A DNA stretch of 64,000 nt from Episyrphus balteatus (GCF_945859705.1 NC_079135.1:27515679-27579678); one strand, 5' to 3'. Positions 10,162 through 22,007 are shown, counted from the first letter of the stretch. Notes: a model not told the origin generated them from the sequence alone. Numbers and translations are program-made.

Positions 10162-11045
10162 TATTGTTAACTATCGTTAACTTTTCGTCGCCTGAGAATT
10201 GTTTTGTCGTATACGCCAATTTTGGAATTTTGGGAAATCGCATTTTAAGGTTTGAGCTTTTATAAAAAAAAAACTGGCCGATAGATTTTTTTCAATTTTT
10301 AATAGAATATTTTGTGCGATATCTTCTTCATATTTATGTTGTCAAAATTGTCACATCTATTTTAGTTTTCAAATTATCAAGGTTTTTATCCAAAATCAGT
10401 TTGTCGTAAACGCCACCAAAATCAACTTTTTTTCCATCCCGTACACGTACGACAAAGTAGGCGCACGTACAACATTCCAATACTAAAAAATAAATAAAAA
10501 AATTTTCACAGTTCGTTTTTATTTATTAATTAAACATTTAAAATATAGTTTCTTATTTCATAGAAGTAGTATTGGTTTGACTTAGAGGCTCAATTATTAA
10601 AATAAATATATTTAAAATAAAGAAAAATCAAAAAATATGACCATAAACATAAAAAAAATTTAAAAAACGTCTTTACAAAAAATAAAAGTCATCCTATGGC
10701 TATGAAATATGAAAGAAATAAAATAAAAATAAACCAAGTTTGGTTAAATTAATAAATTAATATATGGTCATAAATAAAAGTAAATTAAATAAATATCAAA
10801 CTTAAGAATATATTCTAATTTTTTGATTTGAATAACGCTTCATTATATTATATTATATTCTTGGTCCGATTTAGGCATAAATATGAAAAGGCTTTTAATA
10901 TCAATAATCTTTTCCATAGCTAGTTATCGAGTTAGATTTTTTAGTAATTTGAAGACATTGGCTGAACAAATTTACAGGAGTTGCTATGCTAGACTTTTTA
11001 TATGTTTTAAATATTGATGAGCTTTTATATTCCACTTTTCTACCT

Positions 11046-11120
11046 CAATTTTAAAGTTCAAGTGACCTCAACTCCAAATTTATAAAGCGTTTCGTTGAGG
11101 TCACTTGAACTTTAAAATTG
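11046..11120. repeat. Perfect 27-bp hairpin with 21-base loop
   Basis: Arm 11046-11072 (CAATTTTAAAGTTCAAGTGA, then CCTCAAC) is exactly complementary to 11094-11120. A 75-base hairpin of this size is in the range of small-RNA precursors. Perfect pairing inside a transposon is, however, more consistent with a recent inverted duplication. Confidence 0.8.
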
Positions 11121-11363
11121 AATTATATTCAATCGCTCCACTTAAAATAGAAATAATTTAAATAATTTTTATTATTTTTGCCACTTTTCTACCGCTCGCT
11201 TTATAAAATAGTGTAAAAGTATCATCAGTATCATCAATTTGCAAAACAATATCGCAAATTTAGCGAAGAACAATGGCGCCTTAAAAAAATAATTTTCAAC
11301 CAGCAGGTGTTTTTTGCGAGCGGGTGCAATAACAAAACTCACAGTCACAGCAACCCTTTTTCG

Positions 11364-11618
11364 CTTCGTTCACGACAACGCGCGTGAACGAAGAGGCGCC
11401 ACGGGCTCGGCGCCCACGACTACAGTCGACTTGTTGAACTTGTGTGTTCGATACAAGATCAATAAGTATACAGCAATAAAACAGCAACCTTTTTTTCACT
11501 TTACTTCGTTGAAGACAGCGCGCGCGAACGAAGTGACAAGATCAATAAGTGTACAACAATAAAACAATAAAACTGCGACCTTTTTTCACTTCGCTCAAGA
11601 CAACGCGCTTGAACGAAG
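11364..11618. repeat. Three tandem GC-rich units, each with a hairpin
   Basis: Units of about 110-140 bases each contain a stem-loop: CTTCGTTCACG/CGTGAACGAAG (11364-11393), a decayed CTTCGTT/AACGAAG (11504-11533) and CTTCGCTCAAG/CTTGAACGAAG (11589-11618). Loops keep the form ACARCGCG. One stem pair changes from C-G in the first to A-T in the third, a compensatory change. Between units lies AAGATCAA(T/C)AAGTGTACA, with imperfect self-complementarity. GC content is far above the surroundings. Confidence 0.6.
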
Positions 11619-12462
11619 CGGCGCCTGCGACCGACGGTCGACTTCTTGATCTTGTGTTCGATAGAAGATCAACAAGTGTACATATTTATAAGCGGTACTT
11701 GCGACCGAGGATGAGGTCAAGTATCTAGCGGCAGGAACAAACGACAAGAACCATGACAAAATTAAATACAACACTCAGATGCACTTTTTTCTTCCTTGCA
11801 CCTCTAGGAATAGTGCATAACCTCAAATAGCGCAAAGCTTAATGCAGCCCTTAGTTTCTAAATTCGTTGTCCTTATAGCACATGAAGTCCTTATTTTCAA
11901 TAAATACTTTTCTAGTAGGTTTATTATATTTGTTTATATTCTATTTGGGTCATATACCTACATACATGTAAGACAAAACAAGTTTCTACCCTATCTGTTT
12001 TGTACGACGTACGACAAACCAATACTGAAGAAAAAAAAGCTGAAAAATACATAGAATTTTTGTCGTAAACGCCAAAAGTTGACGCTTACGACAAACCAAC
12101 GCTAGTCCGATGCTTATTTTGTGGATATACGACAAAATGCACACTAATTATCTCAGTAACGGTAAACGATAGGACAAATCTGATAACAGAAATGAAAAGA
12201 GAAAGTTCTAAAACCTATTACTACATATCCAGTTTAAAAAAGTGCATTTTGGCGTTTACGACAAAACAACTCTCGGGCGACGTTTTGTCGTTCCTAAACT
12301 ACATAATAGTTACGATTTGTAACTATTTGACAGATGAACATCGTTCCTAAACTCGTTTTGAAGTGTCAAATAGTTTCAAATCGTAACTATTTCCAACTCA
12401 CCTCCATGATATGAGTTGAACACTCATGAGATTGTTGATGTGTCAAAGTGGATGTTTTGTTT

Positions 12463-13671
12463 GTCAGCTATTACATGAAGCCTCAAGAGGCGCGCCTCTT
12501 TTCAAAATGAGTGCAAAAGAGAAAGAAGATCAAACAAAAAATTATCCGACCGGAGCACAGTGGGTCCCGCCATAAGGTCAAAAATAAAAAAAGTAAATGT
12601 CAATTTTTTAAAATCCAATGATTAAACAACGTTCTACAATCTCCCATCGAACCAAAACCAAAAAAAATTTGACGGTTACCCTTTTTTTCATTTCTTAATA
12701 GCCATTCAAAGTCGGTATATAAAAAAAGGTACAGTTTTTTAACCGCTGCAGTTATAAGGTGTGAACTTGCGATAGTGATAGCGGGTGTTAAAAAATGTGT
12801 ATAGTATTAAATTGTTATGGATATTAAACGAGAAGGTTAATACTTTCTAAAAACATAAATTATATTGTTAAATAACATTAAGGCTAATTGTAATGGGGCT
12901 CGTTAGCGAAGCAATTTTAACCATTTTTATTTAGCTCAATTTTCATTAAATTAGAGATTTAGTTGGTTTGCCTTCGAGTGCCCTCTACAATTTAAGTTCT
13001 CAAATGAAGAATACCGTCCTACCTTTCGAAATAATAGCGCCGTTTTTTCCCCTTTTCGAGTAATACGAGTTTAAATGACGATACACGGAGAAAAAAAATT
13101 ACAACGTAAAACTAAAAAAATTCCTTTTTGGCACTATTATTTTTATAAAAGACTGAACTAGAGGGTAAGGGTAAAGTGCTCGACTGACAGGCAGGTCCAT
13201 TTCCGGCATTAACCATTTTTTTTTATATTTTCAAAAAAAAATTTTTTTTGTCTTTTTTTATTTTTCTTGAAAATAACCAAAATTTTAAAAAACTGACTTG
13301 ATGCATTTTTTTGCAATAATAAATCATATAAAATGATAATACAGGTGTTTCATTAAAAAAAAAATGGTCATTATATTTTTGACCGCACTTTGTATGGGAG
13401 GTGACCCACTGTGCGGAGAGTCGTGGGCCAAAATTCTGAGACTCTTTTTTGACGTTTCTTTTTCCACTCTTTCTTTTTTTAACATTCCCTTTCATTTCTT
13501 TTTGCTTCTTGGTGGAATAAACAACAACAATACTTAAATCAAAAGAGAAATGTCAAATTTGAGTCTTTGACTCAGGAGGCATCGTGTAATAGTACGCGCC
13601 TCACAGAATGATTATCAAAAGAAAATTCGAAAAAAGAGTCAAGCCTCTTGAGGCTTCATGTAATAGCTGAC
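12463..13671. mobile_element. 1.2-kb inverted-repeat element, nested and itself interrupted
   Basis: The ends start GTCAGCTATTACATGAAGCC and continue TCAAGAGGC. Twenty-nine bases are perfectly inverted at the right end. TTT flanks both sides and might be a target duplication. It contains the CACAGTGGGTC element at 12556-13413. No coding capacity was seen. Confidence 0.7.
12556..13413. mobile_element. CACAGTGGGTC-ended element, innermost of the nest
   Basis: The left end CACAGTGGGTCCCGCCAT and the right end read in reverse as CACAGTGGGTCACCTCCCAT. Both are followed inward by a GGTCAAAAATA-type block. CGGAG is repeated immediately outside both ends (12551-12555, 13414-13418), which marks the insertion cleanly. 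The interior is AT-rich. Confidence 0.65.
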
Positions 13672-13999
13672 TTTACAAAACCAACTTAAGGATTTTTTTC
13701 TTTTGGAAATAAGCGGAATAAAATGACAATAAAAACAGAGTTTTTTTATGATGCAAAAGAATTTATTTTGACTAAAAAAACATTATTTTTGTTATAATTA
13801 TGCAAATAAAAATATTTTCAAAACAATTTTTTTTGTTTTTGACAGTTTAACAATATCTAACAATAAATCGTTCCTAAATGATTTGTAAAAAATCCAACGG
13901 TTTCTAACAATGACACTTCAACAATAATTTTTGACATAACAACGATCGTTGACTATTGTTAGAAAAAGAACGCACCTCAGCAGTTTGTACCACTACCAC

Positions 14000-14734
14000 C
14001 CCCAAATTTTTTTTTGCTCATTCGATAGAGCATTGGCTGAATATCATTACCCTGATTTTTCGCACTCGCGAAATTCACCTTTCGGCCGCCATCTTGGATT
14101 TTAGTTTTTGTTGAATATCTCTATTTCTATTTATCCTACATAAAAGTTGTGTATACAAGAAACGTAGGCAATTAAATTTCGCATCTTTTATGTTGTGAAC
14201 ACTTTTTCGATATTCTAAATATTAAAAAAGTTACAAGCCAAAAGAGTAAAAAAAAAAACCGAAAAAAATGACAATTTTAAAGCACTTTTTATCAAAATTT
14301 TTTTGTTTTTGTTTTAAATATTAGTTATTTTTAAAATAGCGCAACACGCCGCAACATTGCCTTTCTAACCTATATATTATTGAACTGCTGGATATGTAGA
14401 ACAATCTTGCATTTCAAGATATTATCCAAATTTGGCTGCAATATATCTAAAATTTTAACACAATATTCTTGAGATAAAATGCACTCAGTTAAAAATGTAA
14501 AAAAATGCTAATACAAAATTTTAATGCAAATAAAAAAACATGGTTTCCCCGGGATAAAATAAGGTTGCAGTTTTTTTTTTGTAATTCTTAGGAACTCTAG
14601 AATTAGAATGAAGTCTTAAGTATTAGACTAAAAACTTCCAGGTCAAAAAATAATGATATAAATATGTCCATAATATAGCAAATTTTATACAAAATCAATG
14701 AAAAATACAAACAAATAATAAAAATACAGACAAA
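14000..14734. other. Gene-free stretch
   Basis: AT-rich sequence with a short GC-richer block at 14060-14100. No gene or paired repeat was seen. It abuts the truncated retrotransposon that follows. Confidence 0.5.
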
Positions 14735-15191
14735 TACCGAAATCATCCAAAAATTCCAAAACAAAGTCCTTCGTGGAATAGTTAATTCACCTTGGTATGT
14801 ACATAAGAAATAGCGATCTACATCGTGACTTACAAATAGAAACGGTTACAGAAGTTGTTAAAAAATATGCTGTATTGCATAATCAGAGACTGCAAAGTCA
14901 TACCAATTCTGAAATGGTGTCCGTCTTGAATACAAGAAACCATGTTCGGAGATTAAGAAGAACCAAGCCTCATGAGCTTATGGTCTAAAAAAACATGGGA
15001 AAGTATTAAAAGTTTAAACTTCCCCCCAAAGTGATTTTCCAAAGTTAAGAAAGAAAAATCTGATGTCGATCTCTCAAGATTGGTCCTGATAAAGAGGTGG
15101 TTTTAGTGGTTAAGAGTCCCACACTACTTGGTGTCGAATACTGCCAAGTGTCTTTTGAAGATTTCCTCCCGTCAAAAAAAAAAAAAAAAAA
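14735..15191 (+). pseudogene. 5'-truncated Jockey-like retrotransposon 3' end with poly(A)
   Basis: The frame from 14739 gives EIIQKFQNKVLRGIVNSPWYV, the C-terminal signature of Jockey-clade reverse transcriptases. It is then interrupted (stop at 14811). The +1 frame continues RNSDLHRDLQIETVTEVVKK and ends HVRRLRRTKPHELMV, followed by TAA at 14986-14988. A 3' untranslated region with CCCACACTACTTGG follows and finishes in an A-run at about 15174-15191. Truncation at the 5' end is typical of target-primed insertion. The frameshift makes it non-functional. Confidence 0.85.
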
Positions 15192-16451
15192 TAATTTAAG
15201 AAAAGTTATAGCACAGGATTGTAAGTGCATTTTTTGATTTTTAATATTTTTTTCTTCCGGCTAATCGGAAGGTAAGTGGGTAAGCACTTAAGTGGGTACC
15301 TTCCGAATAACTTTTTTGTCATTTGGTACCTATTTGATGTGAAAAATGTGCCCAAATGTTTTTGGCCAGATTTTAGACCAAAATACCGCACTGTGCGTCG
15401 CTAAAATTCTCTGCTTGATACTTCAGCCGTATGATACTTCACTATATTTCTAACTGTTATTGCTGATTTTTTTGACAATCCGTCCCTCGTGCCCCCCAAA
15501 AATCCGCCCTTGACCCAACTGATGGTGAAATCGAACAAGGCATTCGATTTTTTCTGCCTGTTCGATTTCACTAGTCAAAACGTTTTTTTTTTATTGAAAT
15601 CAAAGTATATTTTTCTTATGTTTTTTTTTGTGCGAATCCGAAGTCAGAAAAATTCTATCACATCACGTTTGTAAACATGCCAAAACATCACAAAAATAGT
15701 GTTTTGGACGTTCAGAACTCAATATCTCAAAAACTTTGCACGTTAGAGCTATTCTAATGCTAGATTCAAATTAAGAAGGTCAAAGGCCATTAGAAAAGTA
15801 TAATTTGGTTTTTATGGGAAATTATTTCTTGCAAATATTACTGTAATTTACGGAAAAATGGTTATTTTTGTTTTTTTTTTTCAATTTTTCTCAATATTTT
15901 CTAAAACAAAAGTATAGTTTTTCCACAAAATTTTAAATAAAAGGTTTTTATCTAAATAACTACATTCCAAACTTTTCAAAAATCAAACATTTTTTCGGTA
16001 ACTTTTTTGATTAAAAAATAGTCTATTTTTTCAAATTAAATTCGTCAAAAATCCAAAAATTATCTTTTTGCTGAAAAAACACTCAAAATGGATAGAAAAC
16101 ATAACAAAGTAATTTTTAACCAAGCTTTGTTAAAATCCAACCATTTTTGTAAAAGATAAAGATAAAAAATCGAAAACTCGTATTTTTGCATTTTTTCAAT
16201 ATTTTTGAGGTTATATTAATAAAATTGGTGAGAGTAAAAAGTCATAGGCACTTTTACTATCTACAACTTTTGCATTAAATTTTTTTTCGATAGCAGGTCT
16301 ATTTTTGACAGAAATTGTAAGAAACCACGATTTTTGACACCCACCCTTTCGCCCACCCACCCCCTTTCCATCAATTTGATTGTGGGCAATTTATTTTCCC
16401 CCTTTCATATACCATTTATCCAAAATTTTCCCACCCTCCTTATGCTGCTAA
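15192..16451. other. Gene-free AT-rich stretch
   Basis: It has a small hairpin CGGAAGGTA/TACCTTCCG near 15265-15307. Otherwise it is AT-rich sequence with repeated TATCTCAAAAAC-type phrases that look like old dispersed repeats. No supported gene. Confidence 0.45.
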
Positions 16452-16880
16452 TAATTTTTTCAACTTTTGCCCTCTGAAAATCGGATCGGCACTGGTCTAC
16501 TGGGAAAAATTGAAGTTTCAATCTTTGCTAAATTTGAAGAATTGGCTCATATGAGCGAATCCCGAAACATGTATAAGCTGCTGCAGTACAACCTTGGTGA
16601 AAACAACTATTTGAATGATCGTTATTCAATTAGTGCAATATCAACGATTTTCAAAACCAGAGGGGAATTGCTTCGCTTAAACAACCACCCTTATGCACCT
16701 GAAGGGAGCATAGAATGCCGTCTTTGCAACCTGCGAGCGACCGAAAATGTTCCTCACTTCTTGGGAACATGTCCAATATTGAAAACGATTCGACGTGCAC
16801 ACTGGGGTAAATGCTTCTTGACTTTAAAAGAAATCAAGGACATACTTATCGGCCAAAATTGGAAGACTTTATACTCATAA
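16452..16880 (+). pseudogene. C-terminal fragment of a non-LTR reverse transcriptase
   Basis: An open frame (in-frame stop just before it, no early ATG) ends at TAA 16878-16880. The C-terminal part has CRLC, then nine residues, then H-x4-C (ECRLCNLRATENVPHFLGTC). That is the C-x2-C-xn-H-x4-C knuckle found after the reverse transcriptase domain of several LINE clades. LINE genes are normally about 1000 residues or more, so this is a small remnant. No poly(A) tail was identified downstream, because another element begins at 16915. Confidence 0.65.
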
Positions 16881-16914
16881 GGCAAGGCAGCATATAATTA
16901 TAGAATACAAATTA

Positions 16915-17404
16915 CACTGGTTAACAAAATTAAACTTTTTTTTGTTGCCGAAACAAAAATATACTTTTCTAAAGGTTTTCGTTGTGCTGAACTCGAATCC
17001 GAAGTCAAAAAAAATTTATCAGCTCCTGTTTTTGAAATATTACCGAGATATCCTCAGTTGTTTGGTATTTTTATAAATTTAATAGGGTCATTATCTCATT
17101 TATGATATATGAAGCCAAACCCACTTACTGCATTTTAAGATATCTCGGGCAATACAAAAGATATTGAAAAGATCTAAACAGGTATCGATAGATGGAAAAC
17201 AGTTCTTATAGAAACCGTAACTAAATATACTCAAACAATTTTCCTTATACAAAAGAATAAGGTCCAAAGAACTCAAAAAAACGTTTTATTGCATTTTCTA
17301 AAAAACGGGAGCTGATTAGTTGTTTCTGACTTCGGGTTCAGCACACCGAAAACATTCAGAAAAGTATATTTTTGTTTTGGCAACAAAACCCTTGTAAACC
17401 AGGG
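16915..17404. mobile_element. CACTGGT-family palindromic element, copy 1
   Basis: The left end CACTGGTTAACAAAATTAAA and the inverted right end CCCTGGTTTACAAGGG are flanked by TTA on both sides (16912-16914, 17405-17407). Both arms carry AAAATATACTTTTCT and GAACTCGAATCCGAAGTC, so most of the element is palindromic. The same family occurs at 27838-28903 and 28179-28461. Confidence 0.7.
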
Positions 17405-19157
17405 TTATGTAACTTTAATTAATTAAAAACAAAAACAATTTGCCATTTTCAATAAAGGTCATAAAATAACCTTTATTTTAAAAAAAGAAAAATTTCGGTC
17501 AAGGTCTGAGAGAAATCTTTATTTTGTATTTTTGTATGTTTCGGTCAACAAGTGAGACTTAATACTGAGAGAAAAAAATAAATCTCATCTACAAATTATT
17601 TATCAATTAGAACATCCGTCTCCTGAAATATTCGAAATTGCATTGGTTGTGCTTGTAGTCCCAGTGACTCAAATCACAGTTGTAAGGACATTTCCATCTT
17701 TACATTTTATTTTAAGCGAAAAGAGATGTAATCTTAGGTCAAAGAACTTTAAAGAGTTTATTATTAGTTGAACTTCTTTTCATATTTATTTTTGCAAAGT
17801 AAAGACTTTTTTATTTGTTTTCAGTGAAAACGGTTAAGATTGACCTTTTCCATCTATTTTTTTGTAAAAATCTCAACCGATAACCTTTATTTTTAATTTT
17901 TAAAAATAAATCACAACCGATAACCTTTATTTTTAAATTTTTAAAAATAAATCTCAAACCTTAACCAAAACCTATTTAAAGTAATGTGGTAACTCTCAGA
18001 GAGAAACCAATTCAAAATAAAGGTTGACCGTTATTTCTGGGCTCTGGCTTAAACATTAACAACAACATCTTAGAAAAATATGAAAAGTAGTGGGCTAAGT
18101 GAAGTTGGCAAATCTTAGGATAGCCCAAGATTTCTTTTCGCTAGCCCTACCATAGTTCTAAAATAATAAGGGAATTATTTTTTTTTACCTCTAAAATCAC
18201 AAAAAAAAAATTTTTTTTTTTCAGTGTAAAAATTGTTTGATTTGCATTGTGGTTTGTTTGCCCAAGATAAGCCCAGGACAGCCCAACTTTTATTTTCGCT
18301 ATCCTAAGCTTAGTTTAAAAATTACAGTAGCATTAGTTTTTATTCACTCACAAAAAAAAGTACGCATACACCACAGTGAACTGTTTTTAATTTAGAATTT
18401 AGAAAAAGTAAATCCATACTGGTGTGGGCATTGCACCTCAAATGTTATTTATATGACTTAGAATTCTTATTTGATTGAATGTAGTCCATATTACATTCCT
18501 GTTAAGAAGTCTAGTTGATTTGTTTCATTTCACCTTAAAAACCACAAAATACAAATAATATTTTTTCACCTAGAAAAAGTACATGCTTAGTAAAATCTAT
18601 CCAAACATTTTTCAAAAGTATAACAACAAATACAATATGATGTGTGAAGAGATTTCTTTCTATCTACACGAATAGAACTTTTTAGACCTTTCTCAACTAA
18701 CTTTGGTAATATGTACCAACAAATTACATCACTTTGTTTCGCTTGCCCACTTTCAAAAATTATGGCAAAACAACCAAACAATTGTTGTTTTTTTTATTTA
18801 ATTTTAGCTTATGGCGCACATGATCTTAGAGTATTTTTCGATGCTGCATCTCACGATAGTTAATCTGACTTCCCTAAAAAAATGTTTTGGCTGAAAAAAC
18901 ACATTATAGTTTGAAATTAAGAATCTTCGTACGATGGTTACATCTTACATCTACGATTGATGCCCTCTGAAGCAATAAAGCATATTTTTATCGGTGCTGT
19001 TTTTTTTTCGGGTATTCTGTATTACATATTTCTAGTTTCTCATGGTCAAGCTATTTACAAATAAAAATTATTTCTTATCGAAATTCAGAAGTTCATTCTC
19101 TGAGAAGTTTTAAATTAATAAAATATGTGAAGAGTACAAATCAACTTCATTTCACAA
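17405..19157. other. Gene-free stretch with short repeats
   Basis: The motif AATAAAGGTTATCGGTT/AACCTTTATTTT recurs in both orientations between 17455 and 18030, suggesting a decayed element. AGTACGCATACACCACAGTG at 18359 is one of three occurrences of a shared motif. No gene was supported. Confidence 0.45.
17872..17952 (+). repeat. Two tandem copies of a 40-bp unit
   Basis: The unit CTCAACCGATAACCTTTATT, continuing TTTAATTTTTAAAAATAAAT, is repeated immediately with three changes. It is part of the wider AACCTTTATT repeat zone. Confidence 0.8.
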
Positions 19158-19228
19158 GCATCGGTGGTTCAGTGGTAGAATGCTCGCCTGCCACGCGGGC
19201 GGCCCGGGTTCGATTCCCGGCCGATGCA
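19158..19228 (+). tRNA. tRNA-Gly (GCC), second copy
   Basis: Identical over all 71 bases to the gene at 9535, with anticodon GCC at 19190-19192 and the same TTTCACAA before the 5' end. A T-run at 19235-19242 terminates Pol III. The rest of the flanks differ, so this is a dispersed tRNA copy rather than a recent segmental duplication. Any open frame drawn across it (GGSVVECSPATRAARVRFPA) is an artefact of translating the tRNA. Confidence 0.97.
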
Positions 19229-19672
19229 ATACAATTTTTTTTGATAATTTTATATTTCCTTTTTGTACTCTTTTCGTGGGCTATAGGTCTTTCTTCAATA
19301 TATTCTAATTAATTAATAATTAATTTTATATTTCCCAAATAATTTTATTTTAAATCAATTTTACTTTGTTGGTAATTGAATTTTATAGTTTTTTTTTTTT
19401 TTTTTAATAAAACTTTATAAAATTATTTTTAGGGATTCTAATATTCTAGCCGTGCTTTTTTGTGAAGCAACAAAAAATGATTGTTCAGGATAAATAAAAG
19501 ATTTTTATTTGTTATTGGTTTACAAAGAAATTTTTTTCTGAACTTATACGTTTTTGATCCTTCAACAATAAAGGATTATTAATAAATAATAAAAGTAACC
19601 GTTTGCTGTTGTTTGCAGTGTAAAATGTTTACTCAGTAAAATACTGAGTACCAATAAAACATGGTGTATATG

Positions 19673-21273
19673 TAGGGTTGCCAGATATATTTTGACGAAA
19701 CTAGTAATCGAGATGTAAAATCCCGGACTTTCCCGGACAAATAAGGACACAAAAAAGAGTACAAAACTAGGACAAAAGGAATGCATAGTTTTATAAAAAC
19801 AAAAAAAAAGCGGAACAATCTTTTCAAAATTTAACTAAAAATCTCATTTTTAACCCTTGTTCCCGTAGCATTTTTTCACAAAAAAAAATAAAAGTAAAAT
19901 TTTTAGCTAATATTACAAAAGTTGGAATGTAGTTACAGTAAAAAAAAAAATGGGGCGACTTTCCATTAGGGTCGCACGCCTAGAGTTGTGATTTTATTTT
20001 TTACAGTGAGCTTAGGGTCTCAATAGAATACCTTTAAAATATTAAGGTTAGGAAACACCCCTAAGTATGATAAAAAAATAAATATTTGAATTTTTCATAC
20101 AAAATGTATGCAAATGACGACCACGAAGAATTTGAAGTTTGAGGCGTATAAAAGTTAGATGCGTATGGGGGGGCATGCTGCCCCCCTGCAACCCCCCAGC
20201 TTGGGCTCACTATAGGATTTGAGGTGGGGACAAGTTTGGGTATGTAAAAAGAACTTCAAAAAAATATTTTTTTCTTCGCGGTCGTGATTTGCATGCGTTT
20301 TGTATGAAAAAATGAACTTTAAAAAATTAATTAAAAATATAAATACACGTTTCCTAACTTTGAAATTGTTATTTTTATTACTTTTAGTCATTAATCTTTC
20401 ACATAAAATTATTCGCGTATTAAAATTCGTGCGACCCTAAAGGAAAGTTGAGCCAAAAAAATTTTAAATTCCATTAAAATCCAATTGCTCAAAATTTTAA
20501 ACGATTTAGAGCCAATTTTTCAATCTTCTAATAAACAGTCAGTTAACTGTTCGACGAATAAAGTTATTAGGCTCATAAACAATCAGATAAAAACATTGAA
20601 TTTTTCAATCAAAAATAATTTATTCTACAGAATAACAAAAAAAAAAAAATTGTCAAATTCAAAAATATTTAAAATTAAACGTCATTTTTATTCATGATTG
20701 TTTTTGTTTTCTTGTGTTCCACTGTATTTTTTTCAAAATTCTTTCAAAACAGCTTTGACAACTGACACAATAATTTTGTTCAGATTATTCCTTAAAATGA
20801 TTTTTATTCGTCTCTGAAAGAAGCAGATAGTTTTATTCTAAGGAATAAGCTATATGTGCTTGTTGAAAAATTGATTTTTTCTCTATCCTTAGGAATAAGT
20901 ACTAAATGCTTATTTAACTGACTATTGAAAAATTAGCCCTTAGTTAAATGCTAATAGAATTTTTAGTAAATTACTATTTAAGTAAAGAAATGGTCTTTTT
21001 GACTTAGCAACTTACTTAAGCGGCCTTATATTTTTCTTAATCGTTTAAAATTTTGCACCTTGAGTCTTACAATAAGGTAAATAAATTTTCATGGAATTGA
21101 TATACAAAGTTTTTTGAATAAGGAATGAATTAAGAGTAGCATACAAAAAGTGAGATTTTTAAAGGCTTCAAAAGAGTACAATCCCGGACAATTGATAGAA
21201 ACTATCCCGGACGTCCCCCACACAGCCAAAAAAGAGTACATGTCCGGGAAAACCCGTACGCATGGCAGCCCTA
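19673..21273. mobile_element. 1.6-kb hAT element, non-autonomous
   Basis: The ends TAGGGTTGCCAGATA and TGGCAGCCCTA are inverted, and a perfect 8-bp duplication TGTATATG lies outside both (19665-19672, 21274-21281), which is diagnostic of hAT. Subterminal TCCCGGAC and AAAAGAGTACA repeats mark both ends. No transposase frame remains. It has acquired a foldback (19953-20454) and a Harbinger-type remnant near 20885-20955. Confidence 0.85.
19953..20454. mobile_element. 500-bp foldback nested in the hAT element
   Basis: The outer inverted ends contain ACTTTCC(A/T)TTAGGGTCGCACG. Further in, TTTTTCATACAAAATGTATG, CAAATGACGACCACGAAGAA is mirrored by TTCTTCGCGGTCGTGATTTG, CATGCGTTTTGTATGAAAAA. The centre near 20160-20205 is extremely G/C-run rich (GGGGGGGCATGCTGCCCCCC). 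Fully palindromic, non-coding. Confidence 0.7.
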
Positions 21274-21281
21274 TGTATATG

Positions 21282-22007
21282 TATCTTTAAGTCAAATTGT
21301 AACCTTTTTATCTAAATTATAAATAATTATGAGTTATGAGGTCTACTTCATATTTTTCTCTTATTCATTATCGCCCATATTCTTAAAGATGACTTTGTTT
21401 TTAAACATTTAAATTAAAATGGTTTATTGATGCCTTTAAAATGAACTGAGAAGCATCCATTGTAACAAACTGATAAGGTTTAATAAACATTTATAAGTAC
21501 CTCAACACTCTACTCGTGTTCTTTTTAAAATGTTATTAAATTTGCATTATACCTAATATAGTTTTGTAAGTCTATATAATGAGAAACAAAAATGCTAATT
21601 ATTATGACAGATAAGGAAATATTTTGTTTGTCTAAATCTTGAATAATTTTATTTTTATCATATTAAGTCCAGCAATATAAATAACTAGACAATGGTTTTA
21701 ACTTGTTGCAACTTTGAATTACTTTTATCTAAAAGACGACATTAATATTATTTTCAGTAAGTAATGTACCTACCTATAAAGTTTTGTTTTGATAGGAAAA
21801 CAATGACATTTGCTCAATTTGTACCAAGGGGGTTATGAATTTTATTGCGAGATGGTGTAAATCAGGATCATAGTTCCCCTTTGAGAGCTTTAAATCTTAT
21901 CGACTTTCTTGAGCAAACTACAAAATCGAGATTTAAAATTGTAGACGATAGGTTACGAATTTGCCACAATTATGACGTCATATACATTTTGTGTCACATA
22001 CTTCAAG
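21282..22007. other. Gene-free AT-rich stretch
   Basis: No supported gene, RNA or paired repeat. Confidence 0.5.

Larger units (their letters stand above)
10186..12282. mobile_element. 2.1-kb inverted-repeat element with hairpin cassette, nested
   Basis: The ends CGTCGCC(T/C)GAGA(A/G)TTG, followed by TTTTGTCGTA(T/A)ACGCCA, are inverted copies with three mismatches over about 33 bases. The module GTCGTAAACGCC recurs in both orientations just inside the ends (10402, 12061, 12253), a likely transposase-binding array. TTTT flanks both ends. The interior holds the 11046-11120 hairpin and the GC-rich cassette at 11364-11618. No transposase frame is visible. Confidence 0.65.
9786..13978. mobile_element. 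Outer inverted-repeat element of a nested cluster
   Basis: The left end GAGGTGCGTTCTTTTTCTAA, continuing CAATAG, is matched exactly by the inverted right end at about 13952-13978. Removing the inserted elements (9819-10161, 10186-12282 and 12463-13671) would leave an element of a few hundred bases. It contains a subterminal hairpin, AATAGTTACGATTTGTAACT at 12310 paired with its complement near 12390. No transposase is visible. The target duplication is unclear, so the superfamily is unassigned. Confidence 0.65.

Noticed and set aside
18587..18781. 64-codon minus-strand frame with several cysteines
   Set aside because: Looks somewhat protein-like but has no recognised motif, promoter or splice context; left out for lack of support.
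19127..19312. 61-codon frame containing GGSVVECSPATRAARVRFPA
   Set aside because: It is the translation of the tRNA-Gly gene at 19158-19228, a classic false protein.
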